Origin: Halomarina ordinaria
Lineage (GTDB): Archaea > Halobacteriota > Halobacteria > Halobacteriales > Haloarculaceae
Assembly (NCBI RefSeq): GCF_030553305.1
Contig: NZ_JARRAH010000003.1
Span: forward strand, 176,924 to 240,923
DNA: 64,000 nt
Direction: 5' to 3'
A program made the translations under genes and the position numbers. The notes beneath the pieces are model-generated. The model had not been told where the DNA came from. It did no database searches and was given only the letters and a program-made list of their open reading frames with translations. Positions 54,540-62,224 of the stretch are shown piece by piece; positions within the stretch are counted from its first letter, which is position 1, and each line of letters opens with the position of its first letter.

Positions 54540-54881
54540 GCATCACGTGTGGACGACGCGCACTTAACTCTGTTCGACGATGTGGGACAACGGCCCCGAA
54601 CGCCGGCCATCTCTCGGGCCGATTTCCCAGATTCTGTCAGTTCGGATACCGAACTCGACGCCCCGGACGAGCGACAGTTGTGAACTTCCTGAAACGCAAA
54701 TTTCTGCGTCACGAGTCGTTCTGAAGCTATTCTTCGGAATATCACTATTTATCGTATCATTCCTCGAATATAATTTTTCTGCCCGTTACGAAGGTTTATT
54801 TTGTCACTACTGTATTGGGTGACGTACGGTTCGCCAACAAGTCGACCGCCGGTTGTTGACGTGGACCAACGAGTGACGACC
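54540..54881. promoter_or_regulatory. Divergent promoter region of iclR and the GMC dehydrogenase operon
   Basis: 342 bases without a gene. Contains the 17-base palindrome at 54639-54655, a lone GTGGGAC half-site at 54582-54588, and a long AT-rich segment (about 54720-54820) with several TATA-like strings, the best being GGTTTATTTTG near 54802, about 75 bases before the operon ATG. A 5' leader of about 50 bases is implied. Confidence 0.55.
54639..54655. promoter_or_regulatory. 17-base palindrome upstream of iclR and GMC operon
   Basis: AGTTCGG-ATA-CCGAACT: perfect 7-base arms around a 3-base spacer, in the divergent iclR/GMC region. The GTTCG...CGAAC form recalls operators of known IclR-type regulators (PcaR/PobR class). 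Likely autoregulatory site. Confidence 0.6.
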
Positions 54882-56003
54882 ATGCAAGACTCCAACGACG
54901 GCTCCCTGACCCGGAGGCGAATGATGAAAGGTATCGGTGGGCTCGCCGTGCTCTCGATGTCTAACGCGACCGTGGCCGAGGCGCGGGCGGCCACGAACAA
55001 CCCGCTGTACAGCGACCCGCACACGGCCGACACGTACCGGGCGATCGTCGACGCGATCATCCCCCGGACGCCGGCGCTCGGGGACGAACTCGGTTCGGAG
55101 CACGTCCCCGGGGGGCTCGACGTCGAACTGGAGAAGTTCCTCATCTGGGACTTCAACCACTTCCAGGAGATCCGGACGGAACTGGTCACCGAGAAGACGG
55201 ACCCGTCGGGCCTCGCGATGCCCGTCGACCTGCTCGAGACGACGCTCGACACGGCCGGGGCCGGCTCGCCCCTCGACGCGCTGCTCGACCTCGCGGACCT
55301 CGACCTCCTCGACCTCCTCGGGCTGGACCTGAACGCGGACGCCCTCGAGGACCACCTCACGTTCGGCGCCGCCCAGCGCGTCGACGTCTCGCTCGTCGAC
55401 GCCGAGGCCGACGGCGCGGCGGAGTTCGAGGTCACCGTCGAGACGGAGACGGAGGAGTACCAGCGGGTGCTCCAGAACTACCCCTACGCGCCGGCGTTCA
55501 CGCTCGTCTTCGACGTCGTCGCGGCCGAGTTCCTCGCCCAGGGGAAGAACCAGGAGCCGGCGGGTCCCAACGAGAAGTTCCCGGCGGGGGGGACGTTCGC
55601 CACGCTCGCGCCCGAGGACCGGCTTCGGTGCCTCTGGACCATCGTCGACGACGGCGTCGTCGACCGCCTCGACGACCTGCTGTCGCCGCTGGTGCCCGAC
55701 GTGGGCATCCTGAAGTACGTCGTGATGGCCGTCAACGGCCTCCACGGCTTCGGCTACTACACGGAGTGGTCCGGCCTCGGTGAGACGAAGACGAACACGC
55801 CGACCGAACGGGAGATGCAGAAGCCCCCCGGAGAGGTCCAGAGCAGAACCCAGAGCGGCTACCCGGGACCCGCCCCCGGGCACGCCGCGAACTGGCGCCA
55901 CGCCGTCGAGGGGGGGTTCGACGACCCGGACGTCGACGACCTCGACCTCCCGGAGGACCTGACGGGCGACGACGTCATCGAGGGTATCGGAGGTGAGCGG
56001 TGA
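54882..56003 (+). CDS. Tat-exported small subunit of GMC dehydrogenase (gluconate 2-dehydrogenase subunit 3-like)
   Basis: A 373-residue exported protein with a Tat-like signal (TRRRMMKGIGGLAVLSMSNATVAEA). The start of the mature part (YRAIVDAIIPRTPALGDELGSEHVPGGLDVELEKFLIWDF) matches gluconate 2-dehydrogenase subunit 3. Homologues are usually near 180-250 residues; this one has a middle insert of roughly 100 residues rich in Leu and Asp (LLDLADLDLLDLLGLDL...). Its stop overlaps the next start by one base (TGATG), so the two proteins are made together. The large subunit lacks a signal and probably rides out with this one. Confidence 0.82.
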   Translation: MQDSNDGSLTRRRMMKGIGGLAVLSMSNATVAEARAATNNPLYSDPHTADTYRAIVDAIIPRTPALGDELGSEHVPGGLDVELEKFLIWDFNHFQEIRTELVTEKTDPSGLAMPVDLLETTLDTAGAGSPLDALLDLADLDLLDLLGLDLNADALEDHLTFGAAQRVDVSLVDAEADGAAEFEVTVETETEEYQRVLQNYPYAPAFTLVFDVVAAEFLAQGKNQEPAGPNEKFPAGGTFATLAPEDRLRCLWTIVDDGVVDRLDDLLSPLVPDVGILKYVVMAVNGLHGFGYYTEWSGLGETKTNTPTEREMQKPPGEVQSRTQSGYPGPAPGHAANWRHAVEGGFDDPDVDDLDLPEDLTGDDVIEGIGGER

Positions 56004-57757
56004 TGCGGGACCCCGACGTCGTCGTCGTCGGCGCCGGCGCGGACGGTCCGGCCGCCGCGTGGAAACTCGCCGAGGACCACGGCCTCGACGTCCTCGTGCT
56101 GGAGGGTGGGCCGTGGCACGGTAACGAGCAGTGGCCCGAACCGCACGCCGACGCGGGCGGGACCATCAGCACCGACCCCGACGACCTCGACGGGAAACTG
56201 CTCGACGAGCAGTTCACCCACCGCGAGGCCGACGCGAACGACCCCACCTACGGCTACCTGCGCGTCGGGCCGGCCGACCACTCGCGGGCACCGTGGTTCC
56301 GCAACCTCCACCAGAACGCCTTCATCTGGCAGGTCGGCGCCGTCGGCGGCACCTCGCTGCACTACTTCGCCAACCACCCGCGGGGCTACCCCACGGCGTT
56401 CAACGACCAGCCCCACTGGCCCATCGACTACGAGGACCTCGTCCCGTACTACCAGCTGAACGAGGAGCTGACGAGCACTCAGCAGGCACCGATGACCGGC
56501 AAGGAGGAGGTGTTCATCGAGGGGGCGACGAACGCGGGTTACCCCCTCATCGAGACGTCGAACGTCACCGAGACGGGCTGGCGACCGCAGGCCAACGCCG
56601 TCGAGGTGCCCGGTCGGCAGACGTCGACCGGCGACCCGCTGGACGCCGACTACGACGGCTCGTTCAGCTACGACGACGGCTTCCGGGGCGACACGCTCGT
56701 CGGCGACCACTTCCAGGGGTCCTCGACGCCCGTCGACGCCCCGGTCCGCGAGAAGGCCCGCAAGTCGAGCAACGTGGGCTACGTCCCCCGGGCGCTCGAC
56801 ACCAACGAGGACCCCTCGAAGGGGAACGTCGCCCTCCGTCCGAACGCCTACGTCACGGACGTCGAGACGGTCGAGGGCTCCGGTCGTCTGGAGGCGACCG
56901 GCGTCACCTTCCGCGACAGCTGGTCCGGCCGGACCCAGACCGTCGAGGCGGACGTGGTCGTCCTCGCGGGGGGCTGCATCGAGACGCCGCGGCTCTGGCT
57001 CAACGCGGGCCTGCCGGACGACGGCTGGGTCGGGAAGGGGCTGACGACCCACTGGTTCGACTGGATCGTCGGCGTCTACGACGACGAGACCATTACGGAG
57101 ATCAACCCGGAGGGGGAGCACATGGACCCGTACGTCGGGCAGAACTCCGCCGTCCGGTTCGACAAGCCCGGCGTCGGCGGGATGGAGGACATCGGGATGT
57201 CGCCCGGGTTGGTGTCGTACGCCGACTACCTGTTCAGCCAGGCCGGCTACAGCTTCGACACGCCGGTCGACCCGGACGAGCCGTGGGACACCCGCGGCTA
57301 CGTCGTCGGCGAGGAACTCAAGCGACGGATGTCCGACTACCGCCAGACGAAAGCGCTGCTCGTCCTCACCGACGACCTGCCGCGACAGGACAACGGCGTC
57401 TCGCTCGACACCACGTTCGCCGACGAACACGGGGCGGTCCCGAAGGTGCGGTGGGAACCCCACCCGGACGACGACGCGAAGCGCGACGAACTCTCCCGCA
57501 TCGCGGCCCGCATCCACCGTGCGGCCGGCGCCGAGCACGTCCACCGGTGCGACTGGCCGCCGCTCCTGTTGCACATGCAGTCGTCGATGCGGATGGGCGA
57601 GGTCCTCGACGCGAGCGCCGAGGCGAAGAACGTCGACCGACTGTTCGTCGCCGACCACTCCGCGCTGGCCAACGGCGTCGGGGGGCCGAACCCGACGAAC
57701 AGCGGGCAGGCCCTCGCGCTGCGGACCGCGGACCGCATCGCCGACCGCTACTTCTAG
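56003..57757 (+). CDS. GMC family FAD-dependent dehydrogenase
   Basis: A 584-residue flavoprotein of the GMC family (glucose/gluconate/choline dehydrogenases). FAD motif VVVVGAGADGPAAAWKLAE; GAVGGTSLHYFANHPR after it; VVLAGGCIETPRLWLNAG in the middle; and the C-terminal active-site region MQSSMRMGEV... with FVADHSALANGVGGPNPTNSGQALALRTADRIA. It has no signal peptide. The substrate is probably a sugar, sugar acid or polyol, oxidised on the outer face. No cytochrome c subunit, the acceptor in bacteria, is encoded here. Confidence 0.92.
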   Translation: MRDPDVVVVGAGADGPAAAWKLAEDHGLDVLVLEGGPWHGNEQWPEPHADAGGTISTDPDDLDGKLLDEQFTHREADANDPTYGYLRVGPADHSRAPWFRNLHQNAFIWQVGAVGGTSLHYFANHPRGYPTAFNDQPHWPIDYEDLVPYYQLNEELTSTQQAPMTGKEEVFIEGATNAGYPLIETSNVTETGWRPQANAVEVPGRQTSTGDPLDADYDGSFSYDDGFRGDTLVGDHFQGSSTPVDAPVREKARKSSNVGYVPRALDTNEDPSKGNVALRPNAYVTDVETVEGSGRLEATGVTFRDSWSGRTQTVEADVVVLAGGCIETPRLWLNAGLPDDGWVGKGLTTHWFDWIVGVYDDETITEINPEGEHMDPYVGQNSAVRFDKPGVGGMEDIGMSPGLVSYADYLFSQAGYSFDTPVDPDEPWDTRGYVVGEELKRRMSDYRQTKALLVLTDDLPRQDNGVSLDTTFADEHGAVPKVRWEPHPDDDAKRDELSRIAARIHRAAGAEHVHRCDWPPLLLHMQSSMRMGEVLDASAEAKNVDRLFVADHSALANGVGGPNPTNSGQALALRTADRIADRYF

Positions 57758-57821
57758 CGGTCTCGTCGCCCGGGACACCCCTCCGCGAACGCGCCGAGGG
57801 GTGGCCGCCTCCCGACGGGCG

Positions 57822-58892
57822 TCAGGGCTTGACGAATATCTTCACCTGGTCGCTCTCCTCGTCCAGCAGCGACTCGAAACCGTCGTCGACGATGTCGTCG
57901 AGGCCGATGCGGTCGGTGACGAGCGGGTCGGGGTCGAGGGTACCGTCGGCGAGCATGTCGACGACCATACCGTACTCCTCGCTGGCCCGCGGCCCGCCGA
58001 GGTACGCGAGCGTCCCGGTGAGGGTGCGCTCGCCGAGGACGACCGTGTTCGGGTGCATGGTCACGCCCTCCTCCCAGATGCTGACGACCGTCACGGTCCC
58101 GCTCGGTCTGGTGCTCTCGAGGGCGGCGTTGAACGTGGGTTCGATGCCGGCGACCTCGAAGGCGGCGTCGACGCCGCCGCCGGTCGCGGCGACGACGTGG
58201 TCGACCGCGTCCGTGGCCGCCGGGTCGACGAGGTCGCTCGCGCCGGCGTCCGCCGCGCGCTCGCGCCTCGCGTCCCGGGGTTCGGAGACGAAGATACGCC
58301 CGGCCCCGGCCGCCCGCGCGCACTGGACGACCGACAGGCCGATGGGACCGCACCCGAAGACGGCGACGCTGTCGCCGGCGCGGATGCCCGACCGGCGAAC
58401 CGCGTGGAGGCCGACGCTCAGCGGTTCGACGAGCGCCCCGTGTTCGAGGGGGACGTCCTCCCCCAGCGGGACGGCGTGCTGGGCGTCGACGACGACGCTC
58501 TCGGCGAACCCGCCCCCGCCGCCCGAGAGGCCGATGAACCCGATGGCGTCGCAGATGTGGTAGTTCCCCTCGACGCACTGGCGACACTCCCCACAGCAGA
58601 GGATGGGGTTGATGGCGACGGGGTCGCCGGCCGCGAGGTCGGTCACCGACTCGCCCACCTCGCTCACCACCCCGCTGAACTCGTGGCCCATCGTGATGGG
58701 CGCCGCCTCCCCCGAGACGGGGTGTGGCTCCCCCTCGGGGATGAAGATGGGGCCGGCCGCGTACTCGTGGAGGTCCGACCCGCAGATGCCGCAGGTGTCG
58801 ACCTCGACGCGCACGTCGGTCGGCCCGACCTCGCCCGCCGCTCGCTCCTCGACGCGGATGTCCCGCCGTCCGTACCAGACAGCTGCTTGCAT
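57822..58892 (-). CDS. Zinc-dependent polyol/butanediol dehydrogenase
   Basis: A 356-residue medium-chain dehydrogenase. Catalytic zinc ligands in DTCGICGSDLHEY and TMGHEFSGVV; structural zinc lobe CCGECRQCVEGNYHIC; coenzyme site VFGCGPIGLSVVQCARAAG. The DLHEY...IFIPEGEPHPVSGEAAPITMGHEF pattern is that of (R,R)-butanediol, sorbitol or threonine dehydrogenases. A GTTTATTCC box lies 27 bases before the ATG. It converges on the GMC gene, consistent with polyol or sugar oxidation as a theme of the area. Confidence 0.93.
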   Translation of the reverse strand: MQAAVWYGRRDIRVEERAAGEVGPTDVRVEVDTCGICGSDLHEYAAGPIFIPEGEPHPVSGEAAPITMGHEFSGVVSEVGESVTDLAAGDPVAINPILCCGECRQCVEGNYHICDAIGFIGLSGGGGGFAESVVVDAQHAVPLGEDVPLEHGALVEPLSVGLHAVRRSGIRAGDSVAVFGCGPIGLSVVQCARAAGAGRIFVSEPRDARRERAADAGASDLVDPAATDAVDHVVAATGGGVDAAFEVAGIEPTFNAALESTRPSGTVTVVSIWEEGVTMHPNTVVLGERTLTGTLAYLGGPRASEEYGMVVDMLADGTLDPDPLVTDRIGLDDIVDDGFESLLDEESDQVKIFVKP

Positions 58893-59012
58893 GGTGCTAT
58901 CAGTTCGCAAGGGCCGGAATAAACGTTCCGTCGCCCCTCGGTTCGCCTGACCGTCCCCGACCGGCAACCGGAACCCAGTCGTATCCGCAGGACGAACTCG
59001 AAGCTGAGACGG

Positions 59013-59918
59013 ATGCAACTCGCTCAACCGCCGGTCCTCGTCGCGGCGTACGCCGCGGGGGTGTTGATGTTCTTCGCGCCGTGTAGCGTCGGCCTCCTCC
59101 CGGCGTACTTCTCGTACTACTACGCCAACGAGGGGTCGCCGGGCGAGGCCGAGACGGAGCCGTCGGCGCTCCTGACGCGCCCGAGCGTCCTGACGGGCGT
59201 CCTGCTGTTCCTCGCGGGCGCGGTGCCGCTGCTCTACATGGCCGTCGCGGGGCTCCGTATCACCCTGCCGGGCTACCACGTCGTCGTCCCGCTGGCGCGT
59301 CAGGGGACGGGCAGCTACCTCCCCTCGGTCGGCCTCGTCGTCGTCGGCCTCGGGGTGACGCTCCTCGGCCTCGGCGGGCGGGACGTCCGCTCGGGGCTCC
59401 GCGTCGGCGGGTTCGTCACCGTCGGCGTGGTCGCCGTCTACCTCGTCGTCGGGGGGGCCGTGCTGGCGCTCGGCGAGTGGCTCCAGCCGTACCTGACGGG
59501 CCTCGAACTGCTCGCCGGCCCTATCCTGGTCGCGCTCGGGGTCGCCTACTACCGGGGCGTGTCGTTCTCGCGGACCGTGCCGCTCCCCGAGCGTGACGGG
59601 GCGACGGTCCCCGCGTTCGTCGGCTTCGGGGTGCTCTACGGCGTCGGGAGCCTCGCCTGTAACCTCCCCGTCTTCCTCGGCGTCGTCCTCTCGTCGTTCT
59701 CCACGCGCGGGACGGTGGGCGGCCTCGCCGTCTTCGCCGCCTTCGCCGCCGGTATGGGGACGCTCATGGTCGGCGTGAGCGTCGTCCTCCGCCTCGGCAG
59801 GGGGAGCGTCTCGCCGGGGCGGTTCGGCGGGACGGCGCGGCGCGTGGGGAGCGTCGCGTTCGTCGTCCTCGGCTGCTACGTGACGTGGTTTACGGCCGTC
59901 TCGTTCGGCCTCGTCTGA
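59013..59918 (+). CDS. CcdA/DsbD-like thiol-disulfide membrane transporter
   Basis: A 301-residue membrane protein with about eight helices. Two conserved cysteines sit in matching contexts: FFAPCSVGLLPAYFSYY in the first helix and SLACNLPVFLGVVLSSF in the second half, the redox pair that carries reducing equivalents across the membrane in CcdA/DsbD proteins. The length is longer than minimal CcdA (~230). It converges with a thioredoxin-reductase-like flavoprotein gene, a possible electron source. Confidence 0.87.
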   Translation: MQLAQPPVLVAAYAAGVLMFFAPCSVGLLPAYFSYYYANEGSPGEAETEPSALLTRPSVLTGVLLFLAGAVPLLYMAVAGLRITLPGYHVVVPLARQGTGSYLPSVGLVVVGLGVTLLGLGGRDVRSGLRVGGFVTVGVVAVYLVVGGAVLALGEWLQPYLTGLELLAGPILVALGVAYYRGVSFSRTVPLPERDGATVPAFVGFGVLYGVGSLACNLPVFLGVVLSSFSTRGTVGGLAVFAAFAAGMGTLMVGVSVVLRLGRGSVSPGRFGGTARRVGSVAFVVLGCYVTWFTAVSFGLV

Positions 59919-59943
59919 CCCGTCGAAAAACAGTCACGTTCGG

Positions 59944-60531
59944 TCAGGCCTCGTCGACCAGCGACCCGAACAGTTCGTCCGCGTCCGCGGGCGTGTCGAA
60001 GTCGTGGTAGTGGTCGCCCTTCTCCTTCGTGAGGACGTTGAGCGCGGCGGCGGCGCCGTCGCCCGCGGAGATGACCGCCTGCCACTCCTCCGCGCGGACC
60101 ATCGCCCCGGTCGCGTAGACGTCCTCGACGGACGTCTCCATCGTCACGTCCACGTCGACGACTCCCTCGTCGGTGAGGTCACAGCCGAGGTCCTCGGCGA
60201 GGTCGCGGTTCGCCCCCGTCGCGAGGACGACGTAGTCCGCCGCGTGCTCGCCGTCCTCGGTGGTGACGGTGAAACCGTCGGCCGTCGACTCGACGGCCGT
60301 GACGCTCGCACCCTGTTCGCGCTGGACGCCGAAGTCGTCGACCTGCTGGCGCAGCGTCGCCATGAACGCGGAGCCGTCGACCGACCCGATGCCCGGGTAG
60401 TTGAACAGGTGCGCCTTGTGCATCCACGTCCCGTCGGTGTCGAACACCGTCGTTTCGAGGCCGTTCTTCGCGGTGAACAGCGCGGCGCTGAGGCCGGCGG
60501 GGCCGCCCCCGACGACGAGTACGTCTGTCAT
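59944..60531 (-). CDS. Small thioredoxin reductase-like FAD protein
   Basis: A 195-residue flavoprotein. It has only the FAD-binding half of a thioredoxin reductase: VLVVGGGPAGLSAALFTAKNG, the internal YVVLATGANRD and the closing DVYATGAMVR, but no NADPH domain and no CxxC active site. Such reduced forms are common in haloarchaea; they cannot act as normal thioredoxin reductases. A GACTTATGG box is about 28 bases upstream. Role unknown. Confidence 0.87.
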   Translation of the reverse strand: MTDVLVVGGGPAGLSAALFTAKNGLETTVFDTDGTWMHKAHLFNYPGIGSVDGSAFMATLRQQVDDFGVQREQGASVTAVESTADGFTVTTEDGEHAADYVVLATGANRDLAEDLGCDLTDEGVVDVDVTMETSVEDVYATGAMVRAEEWQAVISAGDGAAAALNVLTKEKGDHYHDFDTPADADELFGSLVDEA

Positions 60532-60610
60532 GTCTCACCCATCGGTCGCGACCCCCATAAGTCCTGACGACGCGGTCTCCCCGGTGTCTCGCCGGCACTC
60601 GACGTACCGG

Positions 60611-61168
60611 TTACTCCCCGGGGAGCCAGCCGACGAACGGGTCGTCGGTCGGGACGGCGAGCGCGTCGAGGAACCGGGCCGTCAGCAGGTAGTGGCCGGC
60701 GAGCAGCGTCAGGCCGACGACCGTCTCGCGGTCCGTGACCGCCTCGGCCGCCTCGAACAGCGGCCCGGTGACGGTGCCCGCCGCGACCGCCCTCGCGTAC
60801 CGGACGACGGCCTGCTCACGCTCGGTGAACGGCGTGTCGTCGTCACGAGCGAGGCCGCGGAGTTCCTCGCGGGTGACGCCGGCTGCCCGGCCGAGCGCGA
60901 CGTGCTGGTGCCACTCGTAGCGCGAGCGACACGAGCGCGCGACCGAGAGGATGGCGAGTTCGCGCTCCCGCGCCGAGAGGTCCCCGACGCCCCAGAGGGC
61001 GGTCCCGAGACGCATGTACGCCTGCATCGCACGGGGGGCGTGGCCCATCGCCCCGAACAGGTTCAACTCGCCCAGGACGTCCTCGTCCATGAGGTAGCGG
61101 TACTCCTCGGGGAGCGCGTCCCTCGTCAGGAGCGGTACGCGCGCGTCGTCGTCGTCGAACGTCGACAT
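60611..61168 (-). CDS. Carboxymuconolactone decarboxylase family protein
   Basis: A 185-residue AhpD/CMD-like helical protein. LSARERELAILSVARSCRSRYEWHQHVALGRAAGVTREEL is the diagnostic core: the usual CxxC is replaced by CRSRYEWHQH, with Cys, Glu and His retained, as in CMD proteins lacking peroxidase function. The start MSTFDDDDARVPLL is chosen at 61168, about 30 bases after a TTTTG-rich box. Substrate unknown. Confidence 0.87.
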   Translation of the reverse strand: MSTFDDDDARVPLLTRDALPEEYRYLMDEDVLGELNLFGAMGHAPRAMQAYMRLGTALWGVGDLSARERELAILSVARSCRSRYEWHQHVALGRAAGVTREELRGLARDDDTPFTEREQAVVRYARAVAAGTVTGPLFEAAEAVTDRETVVGLTLLAGHYLLTARFLDALAVPTDDPFVGWLPGE

Positions 61169-61658
61169 ACCCCGACCTCGTCGCTCGGGCACAAAACACT
61201 CCCCCCTCCGCGACTCGCTCCGACGCCGACACCCGAACCGACACGGGACTCGACGCCTCCGGCCTTCTACTAAGATGTACTAAGTAAGCAATACTGAGTG
61301 CCTGTACGGACTCCACCAGTGGCCGCCAACGTCGTCAAAATTGTAGTATCGGAAGTCTCTGTTCTATCGGGTAAAAAACGACGATTACGTCCGATCAGAT
61401 GGTCTCGTGTCCGAAACGGTACGACTCATTCGAAACGCGCGTCGAGGGGCCGAGTGGCTTCGACTGAGACGTGCGTTCGACTCCCCCTTGGCGTCCGCAC
61501 TCCCCGGAGGACCCACCGCTACCGCCGACTGAAATACGCGTTCTTCAATTTCTACTGTACTCGCTTTCGCGGCAGTAATTCGAAAAGCGTACACGATAGT
61601 TGTCGAGGCCAGTCGGTCGTTCGCGGGGGACGCCCCCGTGATGCCCCTGTCGGTCCCG
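61169..61658. other. Intergenic region without a recognised gene
   Basis: 490 bases, less GC-rich than coding DNA. It contains TACTAAG twice (61268-61274 and 61278-61284), ten bases apart, followed by TAAGTAAG. No open frame has coding composition. It could include a promoter region or an untranslated RNA; nothing specific is supported. Confidence 0.4.
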
Positions 61659-62129
61659 CTAGTCGCCGTGGAGACGTTCGAACTCGTCGGCGTCCGTCCG
61701 CTGGATGATCTCGTCTATCCACAGCATCTTGAGGCCCATCAGGAGGGCCGTCGCGACGACGGTGTGGACGGGGCGGCGACGGAGGGCGGCCCAGCCGACC
61801 CACGCGGTCACGGGTACGTTGAGGAGGTTGAGGACGTTCGGCCAGTCGACGCCGACGGTTCCGTTTCCGGCGCGGAGCCACGCCCGCTCCGCGAGGACGC
61901 CGCGGGTCATCCACGCGTCCGTGTTCGTCGGCGGCGGGAACGCCGCGGGGTTGACGACCAGCCAGCCCAGCGTCGCGGCCAGCAGTCGCCGGTTTCGGCT
62001 GTAGAGGGCGTAGACGAGCAGGGGGGTTGTCGCGGCGCGACTCCACCCGCTCCAGGGGTTCGCGTGGCGCTCCCAGACGGCCTCCGGGAGGACGGTACGG
62101 GGCGACGCCGGTCGCGTGTCCGTCGGCAT
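61659..62129 (-). CDS. Conserved membrane protein (DUF6653-like)
   Basis: A 156-residue protein with about four weak transmembrane segments (TTPLLVYALYSRNRRLLAATLGWLVVNPAAF; VLNLLNVPVTAWVGWAALR; VVATALLMGLKMLWIDEI). EAVWERHANPWSGWSR and NPAAFPPPTNTDAWMTRGVLAERAW are well-kept haloarchaeal/actinobacterial motifs that I recall as DUF6653. A GGTTAGTT box precedes it by 30 bases. Function unknown. Confidence 0.75.
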   Translation of the reverse strand: MPTDTRPASPRTVLPEAVWERHANPWSGWSRAATTPLLVYALYSRNRRLLAATLGWLVVNPAAFPPPTNTDAWMTRGVLAERAWLRAGNGTVGVDWPNVLNLLNVPVTAWVGWAALRRRPVHTVVATALLMGLKMLWIDEIIQRTDADEFERLHGD

Positions 62130-62224
62130 ACCGGGGGGTTCGCGCCGGTGGGAACTAACCGTATCGGCGGCGGACGGTGACCGAGAGCCGCATTCTTTTT
62201 GCAACGGGGGACCAAGCCGGTGAT

